In this document: piece by piece, positions 33,679 to 44,156 of the stretch | Numbering within the stretch: position 1 is the stretch's first letter | Layout: each line of letters starts with the position of its first letter | Source: Symsagittifera roscoffensis | Taxonomy: Eukaryota; Xenacoelomorpha; Acoela; Convolutidae | DNA: 64,000 nt | NCBI RefSeq assembly: GCF_963678635.1 | Contig: NC_087062.1 | Location: forward strand, 101,109,209 to 101,173,208 | Direction: 5' to 3' | The notes under the pieces: generated by a model | What the model was told of the DNA's origin: nothing | Seen by the model: the letters and a program-made list of their open reading frames with translations, nothing else | The model's database searches: none | Translations under genes and position numbers: made by a program

Positions 33679-34604
33679 AATTTTGAAGTCAATCTTCAAA
33701 ATCATTTCAGGCGCTAAACAAATATTAATATACAATAACGATTGATAAAAAGATCTCAGATCGTTTTCCTAAATTCTGCAGTAATATACAAAACATGTTT
33801 GAAAAATATTTATTGAAAAATCAAAATAAAAATTAGTAGCATGACAATAAACGGTTAGTATCATAAATCATCCTGTTGTTCCAGCTTCATCACCTAAACA
33901 TAACAGCATTCATAAGCTCACTAATATCATCAAAACACTAAATTTTTTCTTTACACAAATTTAAATCATTATTTAAACTTAAATTCACTTAATTTTAAAA
34001 TCAGATCATCAAGGCTTATCCTTGGATCTTAAATCATTTTCTATTTAATTAAATTTAAAACTTGATCATCAAGGCTTATCCTTGGATTAAAAAGAACAAC
34101 TTTGTTCTCCCCCACCCACTTAACTAGTGTCTAACGACCTCAAACGTCGATTCACTATCCAACCCTTTCTAAAAACCCAGGACTAATAGAAATTTTTAAA
34201 CAAAACTAATCATTCAAATTAAGACAAACAGTGAAGAACTTCGGTTATTCATCCTTCACTTGATCCCCCCTCTTACCAGACCCAGGATAAATCTTAGACT
34301 TAGTAAGTTTAAAATAGTATCTAACGAACTACTCGCGTTCTAATTATACCTGAACCTTGTGGATCGATTTACTATTCTCCAACCCTGAACACAATCACTA
34401 CCCTTAAGTAAGATTAAGTAAGTTAACACCTTAGCTTATACTAGCCACGAGAAAGTAAAAAATCATTCTTCGGAATAGATATACTTTTCTCTCCAACCCT
34501 GAACAAATAGACCCAGGTTAAGCTAACCAAAAAATCGTAAGGACTAACAGTTTAAGCAAATAGAAATCATTTAACAACCTTTTGCACCCGTCATCCTAAA
34601 CCTT
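33679..34604 (+). other. B1 leader with tandem hairpin repeats
   Basis: Long untranslated leader. A 24-bp sequence, GATCATCAAGG then CTTATCCTTGGAT, occurs at 34004-34027 and again at 34064-34087. Each can fold on CAAGG/CCTTG with a CTTAT loop. Several GTAAGT words (near 34299 and 34416) could act as 5' splice sites. Paired stem-loops in a retroviral leader are compatible with a packaging signal, but this is inference. Confidence 0.45.
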
Positions 34605-35072
34605 ATGTCATTTAAAAACCTAGGAAATAAACAAACAATCGTTTTACACAATTGTGAAATAGATAACAAAAAATACGACCTTGTAATCACACCACACACA
34701 CAAACTGTTGGATATATCAGAACAAAACGACAAACACTAAAAAGAAAAATAATAACCAAACAAAGACAAATTACACGAAAAAGATTTTCCAAAAACCGCA
34801 ACGCATTTTCAGAATCAGAAACCAACAGTTTAGACGAACTTTATAAATTAAAAGAATCTATAGATAAAAATTGCCCCATTCACGATCAATTATATTTTTC
34901 CGATTCAGAAACAACTTCAAATTCATCAAAAAGAGGAAAAAGAAGAATAAAAAAGCAATATAAACACAAACCAGTACATTTATACAATTGGAATCAACCA
35001 ATTAGACACATTGATAATTACATATTAACAGTCATCAAACGAAAAAATGAGCTCAACACACACCCCAGGTGA
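34605..35072 (+). CDS. Basic accessory ORF upstream of gag, 155 aa
   Basis: Encodes a Lys/Arg-rich protein: MSFKNLGNKQTIVLHNCEI at the start, a basic stretch KTKRQTLKRK-like around residues 40-60, two Ser/Glu patches (FSESETNS, FSDSETTS) and SSKRGKRRIKKQ near residue 110. It overlaps the gag start by 26 nt in a different frame. No family recognised. A basic protein with acidic Ser patches could bind RNA or enter the nucleus. A gene 5' of gag is unusual for Ty3/Gypsy elements. The B2 equivalent lies outside the window. Confidence 0.5.
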   Translation: MSFKNLGNKQTIVLHNCEIDNKKYDLVITPHTQTVGYIRTKRQTLKRKIITKQRQITRKRFSKNRNAFSESETNSLDELYKLKESIDKNCPIHDQLYFSDSETTSNSSKRGKRRIKKQYKHKPVHLYNWNQPIRHIDNYILTVIKRKNELNTHPR

Positions 35073-37218
35073 AGAAAGTCCAGATGATGATGATATCTTC
35101 CCCTTTATAGTAGATGCAACCACTGATAGAGGACAGCATATATTTTGCAAAAATTTACTTTTAAATTTATTTGAACCCGGAATCAGTCCATGTAAAACAG
35201 AGTTCCCAGATGTAAAAATCAAAAGACAAATTATCGATCACTATCTAAAAGATATATGTAACCTAACACAACAATACGGAATCTACTCCATAGAATTCAG
35301 TTCAACAAATCAGAATCACAGTAAATATATAATTCAAACAGACGACCTTGATTTAGAATTTTCAAAAGTATTCACAGAATATATAAAAAGTATCCAATAT
35401 CAGAACTCACAAAGAGCAAACTCCATATTCACTAATGAAGTTTTTGCAATAATATATAGTTATATCTCGATATTAGAAAACGAAATCCAGATACCAAATG
35501 TCTCACCGACAGAAACATCTAAACATATAAGAGTACGACATGAAATCACACTACTCTCTAGTTTTCTAAATATAATTAAAGAAAATTTCACAAAAGATGA
35601 AGTTTCACAACATACAAAACACGACTTACAAAAAATTTTGGCATGGTTCATAATAGATTATTTCACACATAATATTGATTTAATTTCACAAGCAAGAAAA
35701 AATTTTAGACCCCAAAACCCCAACGATGATACTGCCATCACAGAACAATCAGACTATGTTTGGGACCCCGAATGGTCTCATCCCGCATTTATAAACTTCC
35801 CACAATCAATCTCAAGTCAAGCAATAAGTACGATATCTTATGTAAGAGATTATGTAAGAGTAATACCATTAACCATTGATGCAACACCATTAAACTATAA
35901 TACATTTTTACCCGATATGCAAAATAATAGTTTAAACTCTACAGTCATACACAATGAAAACCTCAATGGAACTAGGAATCTTACTCAACAAGATATCCAG
36001 ACACCATCACACTTCATAAATGAAGAAATAGTACACACAACAACTACACAACAAAGTATTTCACCAATACGTCCAAATTTAACAACACCAAGAAATACAA
36101 ACCCTTCACAAACACAAGTAACCTTACAATCAACCGTCAAACCTTCGGTTGCCCCAAAATATTCACACATGGATTACCAAACATACAGACCCATGACAAT
36201 ACCGCCAAAAACACGCAAAACGTTCACTAGAAACAATTTTGCAGACCATAATTATAATTACACACATCCATCAAAAACAAATTATCAACCACGAAAATTT
36301 TTTAGTAATTATACAAGATCTCGAGACTGGGATAACCCAATAGCACAACTTAATTCAGTAAATTTCCAAACAAATTTACATCTTCCACAGGATCGTAGTG
36401 AAAATTACCCATTTTTCCAGCAAAATAAAAATAAAAAACAAACATCTTATCAAATGGATTACTTATCCTCAGATGATGATTTCTTACAACCAGATATATT
36501 TGCACCCTATAATCAAGAATATCGTGGACAAGGAATACAGAAACCACATACAAATCATAGAATTTTTTCTCCACAACCGATAGATACACAAAATCAACAA
36601 CAAATTCAGCAACGAAACCCAATTAATACACAATCTTTTCAACCAATTCAGCAACAAAACCCAATGATTGCACACTCGTACCAACCAACACAAATGCAAA
36701 ATGAAATACCACTCCCATATTATCTTCAACAACACGAAATAACAAGAAATCAACTTTCAAATTTTTCTCAAATGCCAAATGCAGCAGAATCATTACAAAT
36801 GACAATGAATCCATACCTTATGGGTGGATCATCAATAACATCAAATAAACCTTTAATGGTATTCACAGGAACAGACCCTGAATATTCTGTAGAAGACTAT
36901 TTAAATGCAGTAACAGCAAATTTGATTTTAAATATAGGACCTGAACCAATTAATACGCCACTACATCAAAACTGGATACATCGACGCACAGCGTTGATAC
37001 AAACAACTTTAGACGGAGCAGCCCAGAAATGGTTTTCAGTATTGCCTATAGAAATAAAATCAAATTGGAAAAGGTTTACACAAGAATTTTCAAAAATGTT
37101 TGACTCCGAAAGAAACAAACAACAACAAAGAGTTTTATGTAATGAAATTCGAAGATTACCAAACGAAACCATCAAGCAATTAGCAGTACGCATCGTAACA
37201 CTAGTTCGAATTCATTAA
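35047..37218 (+). CDS. gag: B1 gag polyprotein (matrix-like region and capsid), frameshifted end
   Basis: Structural polyprotein, 723 codons here. Residues 1-280 are a charged, mostly helical region of unknown fold. Residues 280-590 are Gln/Asn/Pro/Thr-rich and probably disordered, including QQ-NP repeats near 500. From about 600 the Ty3/Gypsy gag capsid domain is recognisable: MVFTGTDPEYSVEDYLNAV, then TLDGAAQKWFSVLP, and ending in KQLAVRIVTLVRIH before a stop at 37216-37218. The capsid resumes at once in another frame (37245 onward, LTPQLRKIAIKKR), so a frame break near 37200 truncates it. This is probably a mutation, since the break is inside capsid rather than at a gag-pol border. Confidence 0.85.
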   Translation: MSSTHTPGEESPDDDDIFPFIVDATTDRGQHIFCKNLLLNLFEPGISPCKTEFPDVKIKRQIIDHYLKDICNLTQQYGIYSIEFSSTNQNHSKYIIQTDDLDLEFSKVFTEYIKSIQYQNSQRANSIFTNEVFAIIYSYISILENEIQIPNVSPTETSKHIRVRHEITLLSSFLNIIKENFTKDEVSQHTKHDLQKILAWFIIDYFTHNIDLISQARKNFRPQNPNDDTAITEQSDYVWDPEWSHPAFINFPQSISSQAISTISYVRDYVRVIPLTIDATPLNYNTFLPDMQNNSLNSTVIHNENLNGTRNLTQQDIQTPSHFINEEIVHTTTTQQSISPIRPNLTTPRNTNPSQTQVTLQSTVKPSVAPKYSHMDYQTYRPMTIPPKTRKTFTRNNFADHNYNYTHPSKTNYQPRKFFSNYTRSRDWDNPIAQLNSVNFQTNLHLPQDRSENYPFFQQNKNKKQTSYQMDYLSSDDDFLQPDIFAPYNQEYRGQGIQKPHTNHRIFSPQPIDTQNQQQIQQRNPINTQSFQPIQQQNPMIAHSYQPTQMQNEIPLPYYLQQHEITRNQLSNFSQMPNAAESLQMTMNPYLMGGSSITSNKPLMVFTGTDPEYSVEDYLNAVTANLILNIGPEPINTPLHQNWIHRRTALIQTTLDGAAQKWFSVLPIEIKSNWKRFTQEFSKMFDSERNKQQQRVLCNEIRRLPNETIKQLAVRIVTLVRIH

Positions 37219-37244
37219 ATACACACGACTATAAAAACACAAAG

Positions 37245-37860
37245 ATGACAGAAATCTTAATGATGACCTTAACACCGCAATTAAGAAAAATAGCAATAAA
37301 AAAGAGAGCATCCCATCCTTCTTCAATTCGAGAACCCGATTTAGATTTTCGAAAACTAGTAGACAAACTAGAACAAGCAGAAATCAGAATGAAACTCGAA
37401 GAAACAGAAAATCTGAAATTACAATATGTTAACCGAATCGAAACAAATACCACAAGTATCAACAACATACAGGAATCAGATACAGACCTCGTTGAAAAAA
37501 TCACTGAAATACTCAATATTTACGAAAAACACCCAAACTTTAAAGGCAAACCATCTTTCAAAAAATGGTGTAATTATTGCCGACGATACGGACATAGTAT
37601 TTCTGAATGTAGACAAAAACAGCAAGACAATCAAAATAAACCTCAAAAATATAAAGAACCAAATAAATCATTCTATCAATACATGAAAAAAGATCAAAAT
37701 TTACCGAACAAAACTGTGTACAGCAACAACAGTTCAGGAAAACCACTCCCGAACAATACAAATTATACAAGAAATCAATCACCACATATCTCAAGTTATA
37801 GAGGAAGATCACCAGAAATACACAATATTCATCACAAAATCACTACAATAGACCAAATAG
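37245..37860 (+). CDS. gag: B1 gag continuation: capsid end and nucleocapsid zinc knuckle
   Basis: Continues gag after the frame break: LTPQLRKIAIKKR, a helical linker (LVDKLEQAEIRMKLEE), then a classic CCHC zinc knuckle at 37569-37610, C-NY-C-RRYG-H-SISE-C, which binds genomic RNA. A basic, Asn/Ser-rich tail follows. The frame stays open to 38258, but beyond about 37860 it is Ile/Thr-rich nonsense. In the same DNA the frame one base back encodes a natural-looking Asn/Arg/Ser-rich sequence that runs directly into pol. A switch to the minus-one frame somewhere in 37802-37860 is therefore implied, either programmed frameshifting or an indel. Confidence 0.75.
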
Positions 37861-40800
37861 TCAAAATAACTACTCCCGATCAAATTCAAATACAACACGA
37901 TTTGTTTCTAGATCTAATTCCCAATCAAGAAATAATTACTATCCAAACAATCAATCACGAAATTCATCATATAATAGAAATAGAAACTATTCCAATAATC
38001 GAAATAGAAGCTATTCCAACAACCGAAACCAGAATTACCCGAACAATCGATCAAGGAATAACTCATATAATAGATCGAACTATAACAGACCAAACAATAA
38101 TTACCAAAACAGATCACGAAATAATTCACAAAATCGACATTCAAGTTATAATAATCGTTATAGAAATTATTCCCAATCACCACACAGGAATAATAACCAT
38201 TATAATAATTCTAATAATCGCCATAGAAGCAGCACACCTAAACATCAAAGGAATATAAATCAAGTACAATCAAATCCAGAAACAACATCAGACCCTCCAG
38301 GTATTGACGACACAATAAATGATACGTTACAACTCAATCAAATCAACTGTGAATCATCAGATTCAGAAAGTGAAACAGAAAACACTATCTCCATCAATAT
38401 GATAGCAGTCGAAAATGACTATGAACCCATTATATATGAACAACCTTTTTCATCACACATATATGAAAATCAATCAGAACTCCTTCACAATTATTATATT
38501 GAACCCATCCATTCCACACCAACGACGCAAAAAACTAATGAAATTACCACTACACATCAATCCAATGAGAATGACAAAACAAAATGCTTAAATACAAATC
38601 ACATCTATCAAAACATACAAAAAGAACAACCCAAAGAAAAAATTTGGACAATACCATTTCTTTTAGAAAGTCCAAGAAGCAAAGAATTTCAACCACCAGA
38701 TCTTGAAATTGATTTTTTAATTGATTCAGGAGCAGAATCAAATATAATAAACATTCCCACATGGAATGAAATAAGAACCTTACACCCAAAGCTAACACCT
38801 CTTGAAACCTCCAGTAAACTAGCAACAGCACAAGGATCAACATTGGTAAACTATGGAAAAATTCAATTATTTCTTCTCCCCACGAGAACAATGGAGCAAA
38901 ACAAAATTTTAACCAAACCATTTAAACAAATATTCCATATCACTGATATTAAACACAATATCATCGGAATACCATTTATCTCTAAATATATACCAACAAT
39001 CAACATCTTGAATAGTAAAATATTAATCAAAGATAAATATACAAAAACAAAAGACACATCCCTAACATTTTTTCAAAGATTAAATAAACAACCACCATTC
39101 TTTTCAAAATTTTATCCAATATATAACCAACAAAGAAAACACCTGAAACCACTATCAGGAAACATTTATAATTTTTCAATAAAACAAGTTCACCAATATG
39201 ATAAAAAACAAAACAAACAAAAATTTTATATGTCAGATTTTGAATTCAAACCTATTCATAAATTTTTCAAAATCACAATCTCATCAATAAAATATTTGAA
39301 AAACTCGAATTCAGATATTATTTCTCTACATGTATACAACAATACACCCTATCAAGTAACACTACCTTTAGGACTTTTAGGCTATTGCGAAACCAACGCT
39401 ACAATATCACCAATACACGAAAAAGCGTATCGCGTAAATAATATACTCCAATTATTAGATATTTGTCAATCCACAATTCTTAATGAAGAATTATCAATAA
39501 ATAATATAATAAGTAACGAAAAAAGAAATACAGATTATTTCACAAAAACCCCATATTTCAAACCGACATTCAACATAAATAACTACACAGAGAATCAACA
39601 GAAATTTTTAACAATGTTTAATTTCCAACATTCACAAATAACACAAGACGAATTTGAAAAATTAGCCAAACAGCTAATTAAATATTCATCAGTCTATGCA
39701 ACATCCAAATTTGATGTTGGCAAAATCAGCTCATCACTACATCTCCCATTAAAACCAGACGCAGTTTTCAAAAAACAAAGAGCAAGTAAAGTACCAATTC
39801 ATTTACATGATAAAGTGAACAGATTACTTGATATTTTAGAACAATACAATATAATCTCACCAGTAAATAAAGAAGAACAACCAAAAGGTAACACATTTAT
39901 CAACCCTGTTATCATTCTAGCTAAAGGAGAATCATTAAAAATCGTTCTCGACGCTAGATACCTCAACTCACTCATAGATGAATCAAAGTGTAATTGGCCT
40001 ATTGAACCAATACAAGTTATTTTAACAAAAATAAACGGAAAATACTTTACGACCGCAGATATGAATAGTGCATACAATCAAATGCCATTAGATGAACAAT
40101 CGCGACGTTTAACACAATTTGTTATTGGAAACCAACAATATGAATTCAACCGCTTATTCTATGGAATATCCATAGGACCAGCAGCATTTTCAGCTTTTAT
40201 GAGCAAAATTTTTCGACCACTAATACTCAAGAAAAACGCAATCACCTATTTAGACGATGTTTTTATGCAATCACAGACTAAAGAAGAAATGTTCAATGTT
40301 TTAGAACAATATCACCAAATACTTCAGAACGAAAATCTGAAGGCCGCCCCTGATAAATCACACTTCTTTTTGACAAGAGTAAAATTCTTAGGACATAACA
40401 TAGAAAGAAAAACAATCACTCCATTAAAATCACGCATTGACGCTATTCAGAAACTCCAACCACCAACAAACAAAAAGAAAATCCAAGAATTCCTTGGAAT
40501 GTTGAATTTTTTAAGTAAATATGTCTATAAAATGCAATTATACCTAAGACCATTTTATAATATACTTAGACAACAAAATAATTTTGAATGGAACACAGAA
40601 CATCAAGCACGATTTGAAGAAATTAAAAAACTTCTAACTGAACAAATTTCAAACACAATTCCAGATTCAAATCAACCATTTTATGCAATGTGCGATGCTT
40701 CGAACTTTGGCATCGGCGCAGCATTATTACAATCACATAATAGTACAAATAAAATGAACCTCATATCAGCAAATTCTCGATTATTCACTCAAGCAGAGCT

Positions 40801-41035
40801 ACGACTCTCAACTCTAATGAGAGAATGTACAGCCATAATATATACACTAACAGAATATGAATTTCTGATACTTGGATCAAAACATCCCACAGTTCTATTC
40901 ACAGATCACAAACCAATCATTTTTCTCTTTACGCAAAAATCTAATCCAAATCATCGAGTTTATAGATTTCAACTAATTTTAATGAAATTCCCAAACTTAC
41001 ATACCTTGCAAAAAACGAAACATCACCACGACTAG
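37802..41035 (+). CDS. pol: B1 pol: protease, reverse transcriptase, RNase H
   Basis: Open from a stop at 37799. The N-terminal Asn/Arg/Ser-rich tract (to about 38260) leads to an acidic region. Counting from Met 38399, protease follows with the active site LIDSGAES (D109), then a long linker. RT shows LDARYLNS, DMNSAYNQ (catalytic D554), FYGISIGPAAFSAFM and YLDD (617-620). RNase H has DASNFGIGAALLQ (D766), MRECTAIIYTL (E809) and FTDHKPI (D836). All catalytic residues are present. The frame closes at 41033-41035 just after RNase H. Pol continues in another frame from about 40996, with the usual end-of-RNase-H linker apparently missing, so a frameshifting deletion near 40990 is likely. Confidence 0.93.
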   Translation, partial: RKITRNTQYSSQNHYNRPNSQNNYSRSNSNTTRFVSRSNSQSRNNYYPNNQSRNSSYNRNRNYSNNRNRSYSNNRNQNYPNNRSRNNSYNRSNYNRPNNNYQNRSRNNSQNRHSSYNNRYRNYSQSPHRNNNHYNNSNNRHRSSTPKHQRNINQVQSNPETTSDPPGIDDTINDTLQLNQINCESSDSESETENTISINMIAVENDYEPIIYEQPFSSHIYENQSELLHNYYIEPIHSTPTTQKTNEITTTHQSNENDKTKCLNTNHIYQNIQKEQPKEKIWTIPFLLESPRSKEFQPPDLEIDFLIDSGAESNIINIPTWNEIRTLHPKLTPLETSSKLATAQGSTLVNYGKIQLFLLPTRTMEQNKILTKPFKQIFHITDIKHNIIGIPFISKYIPTINILNSKILIKDKYTKTKDTSLTFFQRLNKQPPFFSKFYPIYNQQRKHLKPLSGNIYNFSIKQVHQYDKKQNKQKFYMSDFEFKPIHKFFKITISSIKYLKNSNSDIISLHVYNNTPYQVTLPLGLLGYCETNATISPIHEKAYRVNNILQLLDICQSTILNEELSINNIISNEKRNTDYFTKTPYFKPTFNINNYTENQQKFLTMFNFQHSQITQDEFEKLAKQLIKYSSVYATSKFDVGKISSSLHLPLKPDAVFKKQRASKVPIHLHDKVNRLLDILEQYNIISPVNKEEQPKGNTFINPVIILAKGESLKIVLDARYLNSLIDESKCNWPIEPIQVILTKINGKYFTTADMNSAYNQMPLDEQSRRLTQFVIGNQQYEFNRLFYGISIGPAAFSAFMSKIFRPLILKKNAITYLDDVFMQSQTKEEMFNVLEQYHQILQNENLKAAPDKSHFFLTRVKFLGHNIERKTITPLKSRIDAIQKLQPPTNKKKIQEFLGMLNFLSKYVYKMQLYLRPFYNILRQQNNFEWNTEHQARFEEIKKLLTEQISNTIPDSNQPFYAMCDASNFGIGAALLQSHNSTNKMNLISANSRLFTQAELRLSTLMRECTAIIYTLTEYEFLILGSKHPTVLFTDHKPIIFLFTQKSNPNHRVYRFQLILMKFPNLHTLQKTKHHHD

Positions 41036-42588
41036 AATGCAAATATGCAGTAAAAACTGACGTTGAACAATCACAGATAAACAATCTACAACACTTCCCA
41101 CTTTATTTAGATTGTCAAAATAATCACTATGAAGTTGATCTACTTGGAACATCAACTTTTAAACCAATCCCATATTCACAATGGATAAAAAATAACACGC
41201 AACAAAAAAGAGTAAAACAACATTCGCATAAAAAAGACCTTTTTCCACTAATTGAAAAAGAAAACCTAACTGATAAAATAAATTTATCAGGACCACAAAC
41301 AAACGATTCAAAATACACAATAAATCAAGTTTTTGATCTCCATGACCCACTTGATACAATACCCTTATCTAAATTAGAAATTGAAAACATATTTCTCCCC
41401 CCAACAGAAACAATTACAATTTCAACATTGAAACAATACCAAAATCTTGACCCAGTAATTAGACAACTAAAATCATGGCACAAGTATAAAAGTAAACCCG
41501 TCAAGGCAGATACAACTATTTTAGGAAATAAAACACTCCTCCGATATTTTCGAAAATTCAATAATACAACAATTAATGAAAACACAGACCTTCTAGAATA
41601 CAAATTAAATGAATCTACAGTTCCCTGTCTCCCTCTAAGTATGATTCTCATAGCTTTTAATATTTCACATACACAAAATATTAAAGGACACTCTGGATCA
41701 GAGAAAACATATTCAAATTTTATACAAAACTTTTATTTCCCAAATGCACCAATTTGGATAAAAGTACTATGCAATGACTGTATAGTATGTCAACTAAATA
41801 AACTTTACCCAAATCAAAAACAAATAGCACAAAAACAAGATTTTAAAGGACAAAGTTTGTACTTTAACCATCGTATCTCATTTGATACTAAGGGACCTAT
41901 TTCACCCTCATCAGAAGGAAACTCCTACATCATGGTAATTGTTGACGCATTTACACATTATGTAGCACTTAACCCAGTACCACATTGTAACGCTTATTAC
42001 GCTTACACAACACTCTATGAACACTGGATAGCCAAATTCGGACTACCAGAAATTTTAGTTACAGACAACGGTACAGAATTCATAAATAATGAAATCATTA
42101 CACTATGTCATTTATATAACATTAAATACAAACCACGTACATCTCACGCACCTTGGACAAACGGCTTAGTCGAAGGTATGAACCGTTCATTACAAGAATA
42201 TCTCAGATGTATCATCAATGGAAATGATACAAGATACACCGAATGGTCAACAGATGTAAAATTATTTCCCTTAGCATATAATTCACAAATTACGACAACT
42301 CTAGGAATGTCACCATATGAAATGGTTTTTAACCAAAAGCCACGCAAACCAATAATGTTTACAGCAAATTCTCATAAAAACGCACAAGGTTATTGTCAAC
42401 CAAATAAAGATTCAATCTGTTATAACCTACCTTTACATACACACGATGAAGATCATTTTCATCACCCACAAATTCTTAAATTAGCCTCCGGTACACACAC
42501 CGAATGGATTTTAAATAGAGATAAAAGGCAAAACATTAATGAACAAATAAATTCACGCTTTACACCAGCCTCCGATTTAAAAATTTGA
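40996..42588 (+). pseudogene. pol: B1 pol continuation: connection and integrase, ended by a nonsense codon
   Basis: Integrase with an intact HHCC zinc site (NISHTQNIKGHSG and CNDCIVC) and intact DDE core: FDTKGP (first Asp), LVTDNGTEF (second Asp), WTNGLVEGMNRS (Glu). Compared with B2, 45 nt are missing in frame near 42527, removing 15 residues of the helical linker. A GGA codon has become TGA (42586-42588), cutting off the GPY domain. The remaining C-terminus is open in the same frame to 43119 and includes LRKGPYQIIAKP. With the upstream frameshift this gene cannot make a full enzyme. Confidence 0.9.
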
Positions 42589-43119
42589 ACATTTGTTTTA
42601 ATACCCAGTTTTAATACTCAAAAAGGAATTTCAAAGAAATTACAACCCCTTCGTAAAGGACCATACCAAATAATTGCAAAACCCACTGATGTCACATATA
42701 AAATCACCGACTCAGACAAAAAAGAAATCGTTCAACATCGAAATAACCTATTACCTTATTATCCAAAAGAATACGCACTCCGCGAACTAACTCAATTATA
42801 TTCTTTTACAGGTTTACAAGTTATTCAAAACGACCCACATTCGGAAAATACAAAAAAAGAACGAAAAGATTTTCACCTCAAAAACCAAATAACAAAATCA
42901 ACCACAACAAAAAACAATACAAAAAATCTAAATCAAAATACATCTCAAAAAGAAAGAAAAAATAGAAAAATGACAGAACAAATAATACCCCAAGAACAAA
43001 TCGACAAATCAGAACATAGAGAGTCTTCACGACTTAGAAATCAACCACGTAAAATTTATAAATTATTCATCCCACAATCTAAAATATTAAAGAAAGTTGA
43101 ATTTCAAAAACAACTTTAA
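42589..43119 (+). pseudogene. pol: B1 integrase C-terminal (GPY) remnant
   Basis: Downstream of the stop the frame continues: QPLRKGPYQIIAKPTDVTYK, the GPY/F module typical of many Ty3/Gypsy and retroviral integrases, then VQHRNNLLPYYPKEYALREL and a Lys/Asn-rich tail ending at 43117-43119. It aligns closely with the intact B2 tail. Confidence 0.85.
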
Positions 43120-43712
43120 TTTTACATTTAATAATCTTTGCACCTCTGAAACATTTTACACTTTCATTTTTCAAAATAACATGCTGACAAACACGCAGCG
43201 ATTCTAGTTCATAATTAGCCAATAGGATTCATCCAATCCGTCACCTTCTATAACTCTAACACAAACCAACTAGACGAACGATATTAAACTCCAGGCATAT
43301 CTATAACTATAACTTTACGACCTCCAGGTCAAAAATAAGCAAACCACTCCAACTTGACAACTAAAATAAATATCATCATAATATCATAACCCTCCTTTAT
43401 CTAATAAACCAAAGATCAACAATATTTACCCAACTCAGCCCTCAAATACCCCCCAAACAAATATGTTAAATTAGCCTAAAGTAAAAGAACGACCATTTTA
43501 ATTAGCCTAAAGTATAAAAATCTCAAAAATACCCCAGTTCATTTGACAAATGAAAATAAAGACAAAGAAGACCTCCCGATCACCATAAAAATTGCCCCCA
43601 ACAGTTTTTCACAAAACTCAACCCACTTGTCAAAAAACCAATAAATAATCCGACCACACTTGAAAATTGCCCCAAACAACAAAAAATATTCGATCAAGAA
43701 GTCATTTCTTAA
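43120..43712 (+). other. B1 intergenic region between pol and the membrane ORFs
   Basis: No coding sequence. Contains the direct repeat TTAGCCTAAAGTA twice, about 34 bp apart (near 43472 and 43503), also present in B2 near 61857-61899. It may hold acceptor or promoter signals for subgenomic messages. Confidence 0.5.
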
Positions 43713-43943
43713 ATGCTCTTCTATCAAACAGTCACAAAAATTATCACAAACCTCAAACAATTTTTTCCGATACTTGAAACTTTCATAATATTTCTTTTTG
43801 ATATCCTTGAATCTTTTCTAATAATCTTTATCATTTTTTGTAATATTTTTTTAATTTTCTACACTATATTCGAACTATTTCTCCAACTTTCAAAAACCCT
43901 TGATTATATCCACAGGTACGATTCATACAACTTGTCTAAATGA
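43713..43943 (+). CDS. TM-A: small membrane protein, 76 aa (B1)
   Basis: A short amphipathic N-terminus (MLFYQTVTKIITNLKQFF) is followed by a long hydrophobic stretch, FIIFLFDILESFLIIFIIFC continuing through NIFLIFYTIFELFLQ (residues about 24-60), then a polar C-terminus LDYIHRYDSYNLSK. One or two membrane spans with an internal acidic pair are likely. B2 encodes the same protein with few changes (61426-61656). Its stop overlaps the start of TM-B in ATGA. Size and shape resemble viral ion-channel or accessory membrane proteins, but no family was recognised. Confidence 0.7.
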   Translation: MLFYQTVTKIITNLKQFFPILETFIIFLFDILESFLIIFIIFCNIFLIFYTIFELFLQLSKTLDYIHRYDSYNLSK

Positions 43944-44128
43944 TACGAACTATTTTCAGTAGAACTGATATTTTTCTACTATTTATAATTTTCATAACAT
44001 TTTTATCATCCCTCATTTTGACCATATGCAAATGTATAAAGAAAGCAATCCTCACATTTGCCCTAGCAACAATCCTTCTAATTCTTTTTGTAGAAAAATA
44101 CTATAATAAACACAAACTTTTTCACTAA
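43940..44128 (+). CDS. TM-B: small membrane protein, 62 aa (B1)
   Basis: Starts inside the TM-A stop (ATGA). Residues 1-10 are polar and basic (MIRTIFSRTD). Hydrophobic spans follow at about 11-30 (IFLLFIIFITFLSSLILTIC) and 36-52 (AILTFALATILLILF), separated by a basic hairpin CKCIKKA, with a basic tail EKYYNKHK. A two-span hairpin with Cys pair and basic loop is plausible. B2 has the same protein at 61241-61429. A possible 3' splice site, TATCCACAG at about 43907-43915, lies 24 nt before this ATG and is kept in B2. Confidence 0.7.
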   Translation: MIRTIFSRTDIFLLFIIFITFLSSLILTICKCIKKAILTFALATILLILFVEKYYNKHKLFH

Positions 44129-44156
44129 AAGAATAAACCAAAAAAGCTATCAAAAA

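Noticed and set aside
37860-38258. Ile/Thr-rich end of the B1 nucleocapsid frame
   Set aside because: It is the shadow of an Asn/Arg/Ser-rich sequence in the pol frame; its composition is unlike any protein domain.
35460-41651. Antisense frames opposite gag and pol
   Set aside because: Cys/Phe/Val-rich mirror frames expected from the A/C-rich sense strand.
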